The translations under genes and the position numbers were made by a program. A stretch of DNA of 64,000 nucleotides from Fodinibius salicampi (lineage in GTDB: Bacteria; Bacteroidota; Rhodothermia; Balneolales; Balneolaceae), in assembly GCF_039545095.1 (NCBI RefSeq), contig NZ_BAABRS010000005.1, positions 1 to 64,000 of the forward strand, written 5' to 3'. The notes under the pieces are model-generated. The model was not told where the DNA came from. It worked only from the letters and a program-made list of their open reading frames with translations, and did not search any database. Numbering within the stretch: position 1 is the first letter of the stretch; every line of letters starts with the position of its first letter. This document shows, one piece after another, positions 34,801 to 44,196 of this stretch.

Positions 34801-34971
34801 ACTTTACGAAACTTGATGGCCACTGCCATCAAGATATCACCCTTAGATTACCTTCCCGTCCTTTTCTTTCTCCGAGATAGATAAATCTTCTTATGCTAAC
34901 ATACTCTCGTATCATAGAGAGTATACTCTCATTAGAATACTTGCCCACTCATTTACTCATTTCATCCAAAA

Positions 34972-35009
34972 ACAAAAAAGCCCTGCAACTCAGGGAGTTG
35001 CAGGGCTTT
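34972..35009 (-). terminator. Rho-independent terminator of tRNA-Phe
   Basis: On the minus strand AGCCCTGCAACTC pairs perfectly with GAGTTGCAGGGCT around a 3-base loop and is followed by TTTTTTG. It lies directly after the tRNA 3' end. Confidence 0.9.
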
Positions 35010-35012
35010 GCG

Positions 35013-35085
35013 TGGGACCGGGCGGAATCGAACCGCCGACACCGCGATTTTCAGTCGCGTGCTCTACCGACTGAGCTACAGTCCC
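35013..35085 (-). tRNA. tRNA-Phe (anticodon GAA)
   Basis: A 73-base cloverleaf on the minus strand. The 7-bp acceptor stem is GGGACTG/CGGTCCC with one G-U pair and discriminator A. The D arm is GCTC...GAGC, the anticodon loop CTGAAAA reads GAA, and the T arm contains GTTCGATTC. No CCA is encoded. Phenylalanine tRNA genes are common integration sites, but no integrase or direct repeat of its 3' end is seen here. Confidence 0.95.
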
Positions 35086-35156
35086 ATCTAAGTCTCAATA
35101 AGAGTTGCCAAATATAAAATCTTTTCGGCTTTAAACAAAGAATTCAGGCGGATTTT

Positions 35157-36881
35157 CTAGGGATTTCCTTCTTCCGATTTCAAATCCCGAAGCCTGACTT
35201 GGAGGCTCCGCCGGCCGTTCCAGTAGTTCTCCTCCAGCGAGTAGGCAATATTCAGTTTTTGATCCTGCCCGTTTCGCACCACGGGCAGGTACTCATGCAT
35301 GTTAAAGCCGATCACATCAAATACGCCCGAGCCGTTCTGTTTTACTTTCATCTTCAGGTGCCCCTTTCCTACGATGGTCGGCACGCCCACTACCTCCACG
35401 TCGCGGCTGACAAATATCGGCCTCAGGTTTTCCGGGCCGAAAGGCTCGAACTGGCTGAGTAGTTTCCAGAACCGCATATCGACCTTACTCAAGTCTAGTT
35501 CACAGTCTATTTTCAGTTCCGGTTTAAAATCCTCATCCGTGAGATTTTCTGAGGCGATTTTATTAATACGCTGCCGAAATTCCTCCAGGTTCTTTTCATC
35601 GATCGTCAGGCCAGCCGCGTATTTGTGTCCCCCAAACTGCTCGAGCAGATCTTCGCATTCCTTAAACGCGTCGTAGATATTAAATCCCTCGATGCTTCGG
35701 GCCGAACCTTTTATTTTACCGTCGACAGTGCTAAGCATTATGGCAGGTCGCCCGTATGTATCCACCAGCCGAGAGGCCACAATACCGATCACGCCCAGGT
35801 GCCAGTCGGGCTGATGCAGTACCATCGACGATATTTTGTCGAGATTATAATACTCGTCCACCATCGCCTTGGCTTCTTCCATCGTTTCACCGTCCTTCTC
35901 GCGCCGGGCAATATTGATGCTTTCCAACTCATGTGCCCGGGCCTTTGCCTCTTCTTTCGTGTCGGCTACCAGCAGCCGTACCGCCTTGCTGGCATCCCCC
36001 ATCCGACCCGCCGCATTAATGCGGGGACCTACGGAAAAGACGATATTAGAAGTGGAGATCGATCCGATATCCAAATTAATAAGATCAAAAAGTGCTTTTA
36101 ATCCTATCCGGGGATTATGGTTGATTTTTTTGAGTCCCTCGCGCATGAGGATGCGATTTTCGTCAATCATGGGGACGATATCAGAAGCAATGGAAATAGC
36201 TACCAGATCCAGAAACTTAAAGGGATGATCTTTAGCCAATCCCAGCCGGTCTACGGTTCCCTGCACCAGCTTGAATCCCACACCGGCCCCTGAAAGGCCG
36301 TCAAAGGGATAGGAACAATCTTCCCGCTTCGGATCAAGAACGGCAAGGGCCTCGGGAATACGGCTGTCAGAAACATTATGATGATCACAGATGATCAGGT
36401 CAATACCTTCCCGGCGTGCTTTTTTAGCTTCCTCAAAGGCCGTGATGCCGCAATCTACAGATACAATCAGGTCGGCATCGATATCCATGGCATACTGAAT
36501 CCCCTCCGGGTTGATGCCGTAGCCTTCCTTAAAGCGATGCGGAATGTAAAAGTCCACATTTACTCCGAATTCTTCTAGAAAAAGGTATAAAATGGAAGAG
36601 GCAGTGGTACCATCCACATCATAGTCTCCATAGACCAGTACCCGCTGGCGTTTCCGGATAGCGGTTGCCAGACGTTCGGTGGCCGGCTCCATATCCTTCA
36701 TCAAGAAAGGATCGTGAAGAGCATCTAAATCTGCGCGAAAATATGTTTTAGCTTCTTCGTAAGAGTCGATCCCCCGCAATGCAAGCAAATGAGCTACCTT
36801 TTCGGGTATCTTCAATTGCTCCTGAAGTGCAGGCACGATCTCCTCTTCGTCGGTTTTGGCGTAAACCCATCGAAAGGACAT
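35157..36881 (-). CDS. recJ: Single-stranded-DNA-specific exonuclease RecJ
   Basis: A 574-residue DHH-family 5'-3' exonuclease used in recombination and mismatch repair. The DHH motifs are complete: 'VYGDYDVDGTTASS', 'VDCGITAFEE', 'ICDHHNVSD' and 'DGLSGAGVGFKL'. DHHA1 carries 'GGHKYAAGLT', and a C-terminal OB-fold region ends the protein. Normal length. A single gene about 70 bases upstream of tRNA-Phe on the same strand. Confidence 0.95.
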   Translation of the reverse strand: MSFRWVYAKTDEEEIVPALQEQLKIPEKVAHLLALRGIDSYEEAKTYFRADLDALHDPFLMKDMEPATERLATAIRKRQRVLVYGDYDVDGTTASSILYLFLEEFGVNVDFYIPHRFKEGYGINPEGIQYAMDIDADLIVSVDCGITAFEEAKKARREGIDLIICDHHNVSDSRIPEALAVLDPKREDCSYPFDGLSGAGVGFKLVQGTVDRLGLAKDHPFKFLDLVAISIASDIVPMIDENRILMREGLKKINHNPRIGLKALFDLINLDIGSISTSNIVFSVGPRINAAGRMGDASKAVRLLVADTKEEAKARAHELESINIARREKDGETMEEAKAMVDEYYNLDKISSMVLHQPDWHLGVIGIVASRLVDTYGRPAIMLSTVDGKIKGSARSIEGFNIYDAFKECEDLLEQFGGHKYAAGLTIDEKNLEEFRQRINKIASENLTDEDFKPELKIDCELDLSKVDMRFWKLLSQFEPFGPENLRPIFVSRDVEVVGVPTIVGKGHLKMKVKQNGSGVFDVIGFNMHEYLPVVRNGQDQKLNIAYSLEENYWNGRRSLQVRLRDLKSEEGNP

Positions 36882-37271
36882 AGTTTTTGTTATTTGTTTT
36901 TTTCTTTTTTTGCATAAATAGCCAGTCGGCGATCAAACCGTAATGCTATGCTGCCTGCATGCTTTTATTTTGGCGCAGGCGTTTCCAATTACCTTTACTT
37001 AAAATACAATTTCACAGGTAAAATTCATCATCCAAAGTCGTTTCTCTTTTACTATTATTTTAAGGGGTCTGTTTCCACTTACCGGTGCAGTACTACTAAA
37101 ATTGTGCGTTTTTTTGTATTTTACCTCACTTGCATTTTTAAGCGTTGAAGCCGCTGCTAATGCATAAAATTTATCGAATATCAGCCAATAAAAAATAAGA
37201 GTTGTTTTAGCGCCCTTCCTTTAGAGCTAGGCAGCTCTTTCCCAACTTTTTTGAATTAAAATTATATTGTC
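36882..37271. other. Non-coding region between divergent recJ and the dehydrogenase gene
   Basis: A 66-codon plus-strand frame (36948-37148) has an unlikely composition and no useful start context, so I leave it out. Promoters for both flanking genes should lie here, but I see no clear TAnnTTTG box with a -33 TTG. Confidence 0.4.
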
Positions 37272-38441
37272 ATGCAATCTACCACTATTGATAGAAAGAA
37301 AGACGCCGGAATTGATAAAGCCTTTCCGCTATTTGACAAGCTTCAGTCGCATGAGCATGAACAGGTAGTGATCTGCTCCGAGCCCGATATTGGCCTGAAA
37401 GCCATCATAGCCATCCACGATACTACGCTCGGTCCGGCACTCGGCGGGGTGCGGATGTGGCCCTATAACAATGAACAGGAAGCTATCCGCGATGTATTGC
37501 GCCTTTCCCGGGGAATGACGTACAAAGCATCTATATCGGGACTTAACCTGGGCGGCGGCAAGGCGGTTATCATCGGGGATTCCCGGAAGGATAAAAGCGA
37601 GCCGCTTTTCCGGGCCTTCGGCCGCTATGTAGAGAGTCTTGGCGGACGTTATATTACTGCGGAAGATGTGGGCATTGACGTCCAGAATATGGAATGGGTG
37701 CGCTCGGAAACTAAATATGTATCCGGACTGCCCAAGGCCATTGGAGGGGGCGGAGACCCTTCGCCTGTGACGGCATTCGGCGTGTATATGGGCATGAAGG
37801 CCTGTGCAAAAAAAGCTTACGGCTCCGATTCACTGGAAGGAAAACGCATTGCGGTACAGGGAGCCGGACATGTAAGTTCACACTTGGTACGTTCACTCAG
37901 TGAGGAAGGGGCCGAGCTCTATATCTGCGACATTTACGAAGACAAGGTAAATGCATTGGCCCGGGAAGTAAGCGCAGAGGTAGTAGATCCCGACGATATA
38001 TATGGTCTCGATGTGGATATTTTTAGTCCCTGTGCCCTGGGCGGCGTTGTGAATGACGATACCATCCCCCATATGAAATGTGATATTATTGCCGGTGCTG
38101 CCAATAACGTATTGGATGAAGAGGAGCGGCACGGACAAATGTTGCTGGACCATAACATTCTCTATGCGCCCGACTATGTTATTAATGCCGGGGGACTTAT
38201 TAATGTTGCCAGCGAACTGGAAGGGTACAATGAACAGCGGGCTCACGACCAGGCCGCCAAAATTTATGATACGATCCTGGATATCCTCAATTACTCCGAA
38301 GATAATAACACCCCTACTTTCAGGGCCTCAAATATACTCGCGGAAGAACGTATTGAAAAAGTGGGGAAAATCCACCAGGTATATACTTCCGACAGCAGCT
38401 TCTCGGGACGTATTGGCGAACTTTACAGCAACAATATTTAA
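37272..38441 (+). CDS. Glu/Leu/Phe/Val dehydrogenase (leucine dehydrogenase-like)
   Basis: A 389-residue amino-acid dehydrogenase. 'GPALGGVRMWPY', the substrate-Lys region 'MTYKASISGLNLGGGKAVIIGD', 'AEDVGIDVQNM' and the NAD motif 'VQGAGHVSSHL' fit the Leu/Val/Phe branch, not hexameric glutamate dehydrogenase, by length and by the 'GLNLGGGKAV' form. It oxidatively deaminates branched-chain amino acids to 2-oxo acids with NAD. It stands alone with its own terminator. Confidence 0.92.
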   Translation: MQSTTIDRKKDAGIDKAFPLFDKLQSHEHEQVVICSEPDIGLKAIIAIHDTTLGPALGGVRMWPYNNEQEAIRDVLRLSRGMTYKASISGLNLGGGKAVIIGDSRKDKSEPLFRAFGRYVESLGGRYITAEDVGIDVQNMEWVRSETKYVSGLPKAIGGGGDPSPVTAFGVYMGMKACAKKAYGSDSLEGKRIAVQGAGHVSSHLVRSLSEEGAELYICDIYEDKVNALAREVSAEVVDPDDIYGLDVDIFSPCALGGVVNDDTIPHMKCDIIAGAANNVLDEEERHGQMLLDHNILYAPDYVINAGGLINVASELEGYNEQRAHDQAAKIYDTILDILNYSEDNNTPTFRASNILAEERIEKVGKIHQVYTSDSSFSGRIGELYSNNI

Positions 38442-38475
38442 TATTCGACGCTTAAATTTTGTTATTTAATGAATG

Positions 38476-38508
38476 AAAGAAGATCCAAATTTTTGGATCT
38501 TCTTTTTT
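38476..38508 (+). terminator. Rho-independent terminator after the leucine dehydrogenase-like gene
   Basis: AAAGAAGATCCAAA pairs with TTTGGATCTTCTTT and is followed by a run of T, 35 bases after the stop codon and 37 bases before hslO. Confidence 0.9.
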
Positions 38509-38544
38509 GTTGTACCTGTTGACAAATATTAATAATGATTTACT

Positions 38545-39450
38545 ATGATTTCTAAAGAAGATTTTATTCATAAAGACCGCATCATTAAAGGCATCAGTGA
38601 TGACGGCAGTATTAAAATTTCAGTTGTTAAAACAACAGATGTAGTAAAGACCGCCCGTAAAAAACATGGGCTTTCGCTGCTCAATACCGTATTATTGGGA
38701 CGAGCCATGACCGGAACCATGCTTATGGCCTCCGAACTAAAGGGCGAAGAGCGCATCCAGATGCGCTTGGAAGGCAATGGGCCTGTACAACTATTAGTTG
38801 CCGAGGCGAACCGGGTCGGAGAGATCCGCGGCTATGCGCAAAAACCTCAGGCTGAACTTAATTACGAAAATCCCGATACCGATTTAAGCGACGGACTGGG
38901 TGTTGGACTGCTTTCGGTACGCAAGACCTTATACAACGAGGCCGAACCCCGCACCAGCAGTATTGAGTTGGTCAATGGTAATATAACCGACGATCTGGCT
39001 TACTATATGGTACAATCCGAGCAGGTTCCTTCAGCTGTTCTTCTGGATGTAGGTATGAACAAGGAGGGGGAAGTAACTGAAGCGGGCGGACTGCTGATCC
39101 AGCGGATGCCCGATGCACCCGAAGGAGCTATTGAACGGCTGCAGGAAAAGTTGCTTGATTTTGACTCCATCAGCAGCCTTTTTTCTGAGGACTATTATAT
39201 TGATGATATCATGGAAAAAGCGATGGAACCCACAAAAGTTAAGGAACTTGATCGCCAGCCAGTTGATTTCTTTTGCCGGTGCTCAAGAAAACGCTTTGTG
39301 AGTGCCCTGGCCATGCTCGGCCCCGATGACCTGAAGGAAATGAAGGAAGAAGGACAGGAATTAGTATGCCATTTTTGCAATGAACAGTATCATGTAAGCC
39401 GGGAAGAGATTGAAGAGCTCTTTCAACAAACCAAAGCAAAAATGAACTAA
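38545..39450 (+). CDS. hslO: Redox-regulated chaperone Hsp33 (HslO)
   Basis: A 301-residue Hsp33. The N-terminal domain has 'GRAMTGTMLMASELKGEERIQMRLEGNGP' and 'VEAGGLLIQ'-like blocks ('TEAGGLLIQRMP'). The C-terminal zinc switch has CxC ('FFCRCS') and CxxC ('CHFC'), the four Cys that release zinc on oxidation and activate holdase function. Six bases before the next gene, an NADH dehydrogenase, so they probably share a transcript. Confidence 0.95.
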   Translation: MISKEDFIHKDRIIKGISDDGSIKISVVKTTDVVKTARKKHGLSLLNTVLLGRAMTGTMLMASELKGEERIQMRLEGNGPVQLLVAEANRVGEIRGYAQKPQAELNYENPDTDLSDGLGVGLLSVRKTLYNEAEPRTSSIELVNGNITDDLAYYMVQSEQVPSAVLLDVGMNKEGEVTEAGGLLIQRMPDAPEGAIERLQEKLLDFDSISSLFSEDYYIDDIMEKAMEPTKVKELDRQPVDFFCRCSRKRFVSALAMLGPDDLKEMKEEGQELVCHFCNEQYHVSREEIEELFQQTKAKMN

Positions 39451-39456
39451 TCGACT

Positions 39457-40710
39457 ATGTCCGATCACAAGCATGTGGTAATTGTCGGCGGTGGCTTTGG
39501 TGGTATTTCTGCTGCTAAAAAGCTTAAGAAAGCAGATGTGGATATCACCCTCATCGACCGCCATAATCATCACCTTTTCCAGCCCCTGCTTTACCAGGTA
39601 GCCACCGCGGCACTCTCCCCCGGCGATATTGCTACGCCCATCCGAGCGCTTTTAGGGCGGCGTGAAGGTCTGCAGGTTTTATTGGGATCCGTTACCAATG
39701 TCGAAAAAGAACAGCAGGTTGTAGAATTGGATAACGGTCGAAAAATAGATTTCGATTACCTGGTGCTTGCTCCCGGAGCACAATATAATTATTTCGGAAA
39801 TGATGATTGGGAAAAGCATGCACCGGGACTCAAATCCATTGGCGACGCACTGCAGGTAAGGGAGCGGATTCTAATGTCCCTTGAAAAGGCCGAACAGCTG
39901 GATGACCCCAAGCTGCGGGAACCGTATTTAACCTACGTTATTATTGGAGGCGGACCCACGGGTGTAGAGATGGCCGGGGCTATTGCTGAAATTGCCAAGC
40001 GCAATATGATGCGTGATTACTCCACCTTCAGCAAAAACGAAACCCGCATATTCCTGGTGGAGGCAGCTCCCCGTATTCTCAATGGCTACCCGGAGTCTCT
40101 TGCTGAAAAAGCACGCGAAACCCTTGAAGATATGGGCGTACGGGTACTGCTCGATACTCCCGTTACGGATATAGGGGCCGATAAAGTTTCCTTTTCAGAG
40201 GGCACCATCGAAACCCCGAACATCATCTGGGCAGCCGGCGTGGCCGCTTCTCCCATGCTTTCCTCCCTGGATACGGAACAGGACCGTACGGGACGCGTGG
40301 TTGTAGGAGATGATCTCTCTATCCCCGACTTCGACAATATTTTTGTTATCGGCGATGCCGCCCATAAAAAGGATGAGGACGGTAATCCCCTACCCGCACT
40401 CGCACCGGTAGCGATGCAGCAGGGCGATTTTATTGGCAAGCTAATCCGTAATGAGTTGAAAAACAAAGAACGCCCTTCGTTTCATTTTACCGACAAAGGG
40501 ACGATGGCAACTATCGGGCGGGCTAAAGCCGTGGCGGATATCCGGGGTTTTAAGTTCAGCGGATTTTTTGCGTGGATTCTCTGGTCGGTGGTTCACATCT
40601 TCTTTTTAATCGGCTTCCGCAATCGCTTCCGTGTATTTGTAGAGTGGATGTGGCATTACTTTACATTCAAAAGAGGAGTCAGACTCATAACGGACCGGTT
40701 TACGGAATAA
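39457..40710 (+). CDS. ndh: Type II NADH:quinone oxidoreductase (NDH-2)
   Basis: A 417-residue FAD/NAD protein. The first Rossmann motif is 'VIVGGGFGGISAAKKL', the NAD motif 'YVIIGGGPTGVEMAGAI', and the FAD-binding end 'NIFVIGDAAH' with the quinone-site 'ALAPVAMQQGDF'. The C-terminus has an amphipathic/hydrophobic segment ('FFAWILWSVVHIFFLIGFRNR') for membrane attachment. It passes electrons from NADH to quinone without pumping protons. The start follows hslO by 6 bases. Confidence 0.93.
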   Translation: MSDHKHVVIVGGGFGGISAAKKLKKADVDITLIDRHNHHLFQPLLYQVATAALSPGDIATPIRALLGRREGLQVLLGSVTNVEKEQQVVELDNGRKIDFDYLVLAPGAQYNYFGNDDWEKHAPGLKSIGDALQVRERILMSLEKAEQLDDPKLREPYLTYVIIGGGPTGVEMAGAIAEIAKRNMMRDYSTFSKNETRIFLVEAAPRILNGYPESLAEKARETLEDMGVRVLLDTPVTDIGADKVSFSEGTIETPNIIWAAGVAASPMLSSLDTEQDRTGRVVVGDDLSIPDFDNIFVIGDAAHKKDEDGNPLPALAPVAMQQGDFIGKLIRNELKNKERPSFHFTDKGTMATIGRAKAVADIRGFKFSGFFAWILWSVVHIFFLIGFRNRFRVFVEWMWHYFTFKRGVRLITDRFTE

Positions 40711-40815
40711 CTATACGGAATCATTTCTCGTAGAATTTATTGTAACATGCTTTATTGCTTAATGTTTTTATCTTAACATTACCTTAATAGGGATTATTAA
40801 TTAATTTAAGACGGG

Positions 40816-41640
40816 ATGAGTAGATATGATGAGCATGATATTAAAAAGATTCTGAATCGAGCCGCGAAACTACAACAAAGGGTATCGGATTCCGGACTGC
40901 CGTCGGGACATCATACTAAATTAACGCTCGAAGAAATCGAGGAGATTGCCCGAGAAGCTGGCGTTTCTGCTGATTTTGTACGGGCGGCTGCACTTGAATA
41001 TGAAGGCATACCTGTTGAAGAACCCCTGTTTCTGGATACCGGCACCAACCAAGAATTAAAACTGATTGGTTACGCACGGGGCACGCTTAACAAAAAAACG
41101 TGGGCAGAACTCCGTTCTATCATCGAATATCACTTCGACTGTCCCGGAAAAGTCACGCGTCGTCCCGATGGTATTCACTGGAAAGCTCAACCTAAAGGGA
41201 TATTAAAATTTCTGAATTCCAGGAAATCTCCGGAGGTCAAGCTTAAAACAACTCAAAACCAAACAACAATCACAATTTCAAAGAGTACAAAAACGGTTAA
41301 TAAGCTCTATCTTCCGGCCTTCGCCTCATACCTTGCAGGGATGTTTTTTCTTGTTTTAATGTTTACAGGACAAATGGGCAATGATGCTCCTTTGGGAATC
41401 ATCATGGCAGCTGTTTTCGGTAGCATTGGCGAACTTTTCAGGCGATGGGTTAGACTGAAAAAAGACAAGGAGAGAAATTCACTGAAAGATGTGATGCAAC
41501 AGCTTCAAACCATCGTGACTCGTCGGTTTAAAACGTCCACCCTTACTACCGAATCTCCCGGAACACTAAATATTGAGCAGGAGAATAAAGAGGATGAAAA
41601 AGCCGCTGAACAAAAAAACAGGCGGCGTTCAGAACATTAA
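40816..41640 (+). CDS. Hypothetical membrane protein with N-terminal helical domain
   Basis: A 274-residue protein with no family that I can name. Residues 30-60 ('KLTLEEIEEIAREAGVSADFVRAAALEYEG') are a helical module often seen at the N-terminus of uncharacterised Bacteroidota/Rhodothermota membrane proteins. A soluble mixed domain follows, then two membrane segments at about 175-215 ('FASYLAGMFFLVLMFTG', 'LGIIMAAVFGSIGELF') and a basic, charged tail. Its place after NDH-2 (105 bases) does not point to a shared role. Confidence 0.75.
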   Translation: MSRYDEHDIKKILNRAAKLQQRVSDSGLPSGHHTKLTLEEIEEIAREAGVSADFVRAAALEYEGIPVEEPLFLDTGTNQELKLIGYARGTLNKKTWAELRSIIEYHFDCPGKVTRRPDGIHWKAQPKGILKFLNSRKSPEVKLKTTQNQTTITISKSTKTVNKLYLPAFASYLAGMFFLVLMFTGQMGNDAPLGIIMAAVFGSIGELFRRWVRLKKDKERNSLKDVMQQLQTIVTRRFKTSTLTTESPGTLNIEQENKEDEKAAEQKNRRRSEH

Positions 41641-41782
41641 ATTGAGACCAAGGAGCCATTCCCCAATCGTTTCATAAGCGGAGGGAATATTAAGGGTAAA
41701 CAGCCGCAGGTATCAAGTCCTTTTGGAAATACACGAATTACCGTATTTCTTTTTATTTCGCTGATAATTAAATCAACTGTAT

Positions 41783-42922
41783 ATGAAAATATTTAAAATA
41801 GCAGTCTTTTTAGTTTTTATTGTCGGAATTTTGACAGCTTCAGCTCAAAACAAGAATCTGCGGGAATATGGCATCGAAATTGGAGTTCTTGATACCGGTC
41901 CCATGAACAGTATTACGGATGTTCGGGGCGTACAAGTCGGCCATCAAACCCTTATAAAAGAAGACCCTATTCGTACTGGTGTTACTGCTATTCTGCCCCA
42001 TCCCGGTAATCTTTTTCAACAAAAAGTGCCGGCGGCCGTTCATATAGGCAACGGTTTTGGGAAACTGGCCGGATCTACCCAGATACAGGAACTGGGCAAT
42101 CTTGAAACGCCAATAATTTTGACCAACACCTTAAGTGTTCCCACAGCAGCAGACGCGCTTATCGACTATACTTTTACATTCGATGATAATAACAACGTGC
42201 GTTCGGTAAATCCGGTAGTTGGAGAAACAAATGATGGCTACCTAAATAACATCCGCGGCAGGCATGTGAGTAAAGAAGATGTGCTGAAAGCCATCCGGTC
42301 AGCTGATTCCGGCAGGGTTTCTCAGGGTAATGTTGGAGCGGGTACCGGCACTATTGTCTTTGGATTCAAAGGTGGAATTGGCAGCTCATCACGCATAATT
42401 CCGGAAAGCCGGGGAGGTTATACCGTGGGCGTTCTTACACAAACTAATTTTGGCGGTGTATTGCAGATTACAGGCGTTCCTGTTGGAAAAGAACTGGGTA
42501 AATACTATTTGAGTGATCAGCTTAACGAATCCCCGGACGGATCTTGCATGATTATCGTAGCTACCGACGCGCCTCTGAGCGCCCATAATTTAGAGCGGTT
42601 GGCCAAACGCGCTATGCTGGGACTGGCAAAAACAGGAGGCATTTCCTCCAATGGGAGCGGCGATTATGTCATCGCTTTTTCTAGCGCAGAATCTGTCCGC
42701 ATCCCGTACCATTCAAAAAACAGCATACAGAACCAACCGGAGATTAGAAATGAAGGGATGTCCCCGCTTTTTATGGCTGCTATTGAAGCCACAGAAGAAG
42801 CGATTGCCAATTCCCTTTTTCATGCGGAAACCATGACCGGACGCGATGGACACACCATTAATGCCCTGCCGGTTAAGCGCGTGATGGAAATTATGAAAGA
42901 ATATGGAAGAGGGGAAGAATAA
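41783..42922 (+). CDS. P1 family peptidase (DmpA-type aminopeptidase), exported
   Basis: A 379-residue S58/P1 family enzyme with a signal peptide (1-21, 'ILTASAQ'). The Ntn-type fold begins with 'GVLDTGPMNSITDVRGVQVGHQTL'. The self-cleavage/nucleophile region is 'GGISSNGSGDYVIAFSSA', where the Gly-Ser is expected to cut into alpha and beta chains, and 'VGAGTGTIVFGFKGGIGSSSR' is present. Relatives are D- or L-aminopeptidases on small peptides and amides. Single gene. Confidence 0.9.
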   Translation: MKIFKIAVFLVFIVGILTASAQNKNLREYGIEIGVLDTGPMNSITDVRGVQVGHQTLIKEDPIRTGVTAILPHPGNLFQQKVPAAVHIGNGFGKLAGSTQIQELGNLETPIILTNTLSVPTAADALIDYTFTFDDNNNVRSVNPVVGETNDGYLNNIRGRHVSKEDVLKAIRSADSGRVSQGNVGAGTGTIVFGFKGGIGSSSRIIPESRGGYTVGVLTQTNFGGVLQITGVPVGKELGKYYLSDQLNESPDGSCMIIVATDAPLSAHNLERLAKRAMLGLAKTGGISSNGSGDYVIAFSSAESVRIPYHSKNSIQNQPEIRNEGMSPLFMAAIEATEEAIANSLFHAETMTGRDGHTINALPVKRVMEIMKEYGRGEE

Positions 42923-42936
42923 AAAATCCAGCACTA

Positions 42937-43395
42937 CTACGTCGCGAAAGAACTCCCGCATCCACAGGTTTCGGTGGCATTGGGATTGTCAAAAGTAAAC
43001 CCCCGGGCATCCAGCCCGTCCGGATAGTCCACTGAAATCCCCTTCAGGTACATCATGTGCTTGGGATCAACAATAATCTCAATCCCCTGGCTTACGATTA
43101 CTTCATCCTCATCGGATTTGTGGTCGAACCCCAGCTTATAACTCAGTCCCGAGCAGCCACCACCTTCTACAGCAACACGCAGACACAGTTCACCCTCCAG
43201 TGATTCATCTTCCCGTATCTTACGAATTTGCCGAGCCGCGCGTTCGGTTAGCTGAACCGGTGGACCGTCAAAGGTTACATCCTCCGGTGTTTCTATACCC
43301 GCTAACGGCGAAGGTTCAGAACCATTATCAGCGTCGTCCTCATCAATAAGATCTGAAATTACATCATCTAAATTTTCTTCAGTATCAGCAGGCAT
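42937..43395 (-). CDS. A-type iron-sulfur carrier protein (HesB/IscA/ErpA family)
   Basis: A 152-residue protein. The A-type domain spans about 45-152 with the three ligand Cys: C81 in 'GGGCSGLSY' and C144/C146 in 'ETCGCGSSF'. It passes Fe-S clusters to target enzymes. The first 45 residues are a very acidic, probably disordered extension (DDVISDLIDEDDAD) not found in the ~107-residue E. coli proteins. Which of IscA, ErpA or SufA it matches cannot be told. LipA (46012-46890) is a classic Fe-S client. 14 bases after the next gene upstream. Confidence 0.92.
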   Translation of the reverse strand: MPADTEENLDDVISDLIDEDDADNGSEPSPLAGIETPEDVTFDGPPVQLTERAARQIRKIREDESLEGELCLRVAVEGGGCSGLSYKLGFDHKSDEDEVIVSQGIEIIVDPKHMMYLKGISVDYPDGLDARGFTFDNPNATETCGCGSSFAT

Positions 43396-43409
43396 TTCTT
43401 TCGTTTATC

Positions 43410-44105
43410 TTAAAATTGGCTTTCCGACTTCTGCGAAAAGGTAAAGTAATCAATATTGTCTTTCCTAAACAGGTTTAATATATCAGCACTCACCAGATTT
43501 ACAAGCGTATCTGACGCCTGGGTTTGGGATATATCTGTCAAATGCGCAAACTTTTCAACGGTTATTTCTCCATATTCATTCAGATAGCGAAACAGGGCTT
43601 GCTCTTTTTTTCCGTATTCGAAAGTCACTCCTTCTTCGGAATGTCTATTTTCAATAATTTTAATGAGCTCCCTGCTCGCTACTTTATTACGATCTTTTTC
43701 ACGCAAAAATACGATTTCATCTTCTTTTCCCTGCACAAATACCGGTTTCTGTAACGATTCAGGTACTTTGATCACAAGCAGATCCCGTTCGCCAAAATGG
43801 ACGATCTCAATAATTATATCCACTTTAGGCCGGCAGAGTTCGGTCGCGGCTTTTCTAAGCAGGAACTCCTCTTCTTGGTAACCGCTAACACCAATTAAAG
43901 ACCGGTCATCATCTACTCCTATCAGCAGCGTTCCCCCTTTGGTATTGGCAAATGCCGCTATTTCCCGGGCGATCTTAAATGCCGAGGGTATTGTTCGCTT
44001 GAACTCCAGGTAGGTACCTTCTCCGGTCTGGGCCAGGTTTTGAACATCCAGATAGTCCATTTCCGAAAGTGAAGCAATGCTGTGGTTGTCAGAGTACATA
44101 GCCAA
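43410..44105 (-). CDS. AlbA_2 (Schlafen-like) ATP-binding domain protein
   Basis: A 231-residue protein. Residues 25-140 are an AlbA_2 / divergent AAA-like domain ('EGTYLEFKRTIPSAFKIAREIAAFANTKGGTLLIGVDDD'). The C-terminal third looks like a winged-helix domain ('RYLNEYGEITVEKFAHLTDISQTQASDTLVNL'). This arrangement is common for transcription regulators of unknown signal. It is upstream of the Fe-S carrier gene on the same strand. Confidence 0.88.
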   Translation of the reverse strand: MAMYSDNHSIASLSEMDYLDVQNLAQTGEGTYLEFKRTIPSAFKIAREIAAFANTKGGTLLIGVDDDRSLIGVSGYQEEEFLLRKAATELCRPKVDIIIEIVHFGERDLLVIKVPESLQKPVFVQGKEDEIVFLREKDRNKVASRELIKIIENRHSEEGVTFEYGKKEQALFRYLNEYGEITVEKFAHLTDISQTQASDTLVNLVSADILNLFRKDNIDYFTFSQKSESQF

Positions 44106-44196
44106 AGGCGATTCGTTTTATTCTGTAACGAAAGTAACAGCTTAATATTAAGTATAGATGAATTATCACCAAATCTATATCTATACTGTAAGCCTT

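Larger units (their letters stand above)
34485..35012. other. Intergenic region with a 48-codon frame, repeat C and a terminator
   Basis: It holds a hairpin (AGCCTTGATGG...CCATCAAGGCT, about 34543-34577), a short open frame (34550-34696), repeat C (34704-34800) and the terminator of tRNA-Phe. The stretch 34801-34970 shows nothing further. Confidence 0.45.

Noticed and set aside
35013-35085. tRNA-Phe as the attachment site of a genomic island to its left
   Set aside because: I found no integrase and no direct repeat of the tRNA 3' end in 27-35 kb; the array is better explained by cassette insertion.
36948-37148. 66-codon open frame between recJ and the dehydrogenase gene
   Set aside because: Very rich in aromatic residues and Lys without a domain pattern; likely chance in AT-rich DNA.
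43410-44105. AlbA_2 (Schlafen-like) protein as a defence gene
   Set aside because: It lies in a conserved housekeeping setting beside an Fe-S carrier and gpsA; the winged-helix tail suggests an ordinary regulator.
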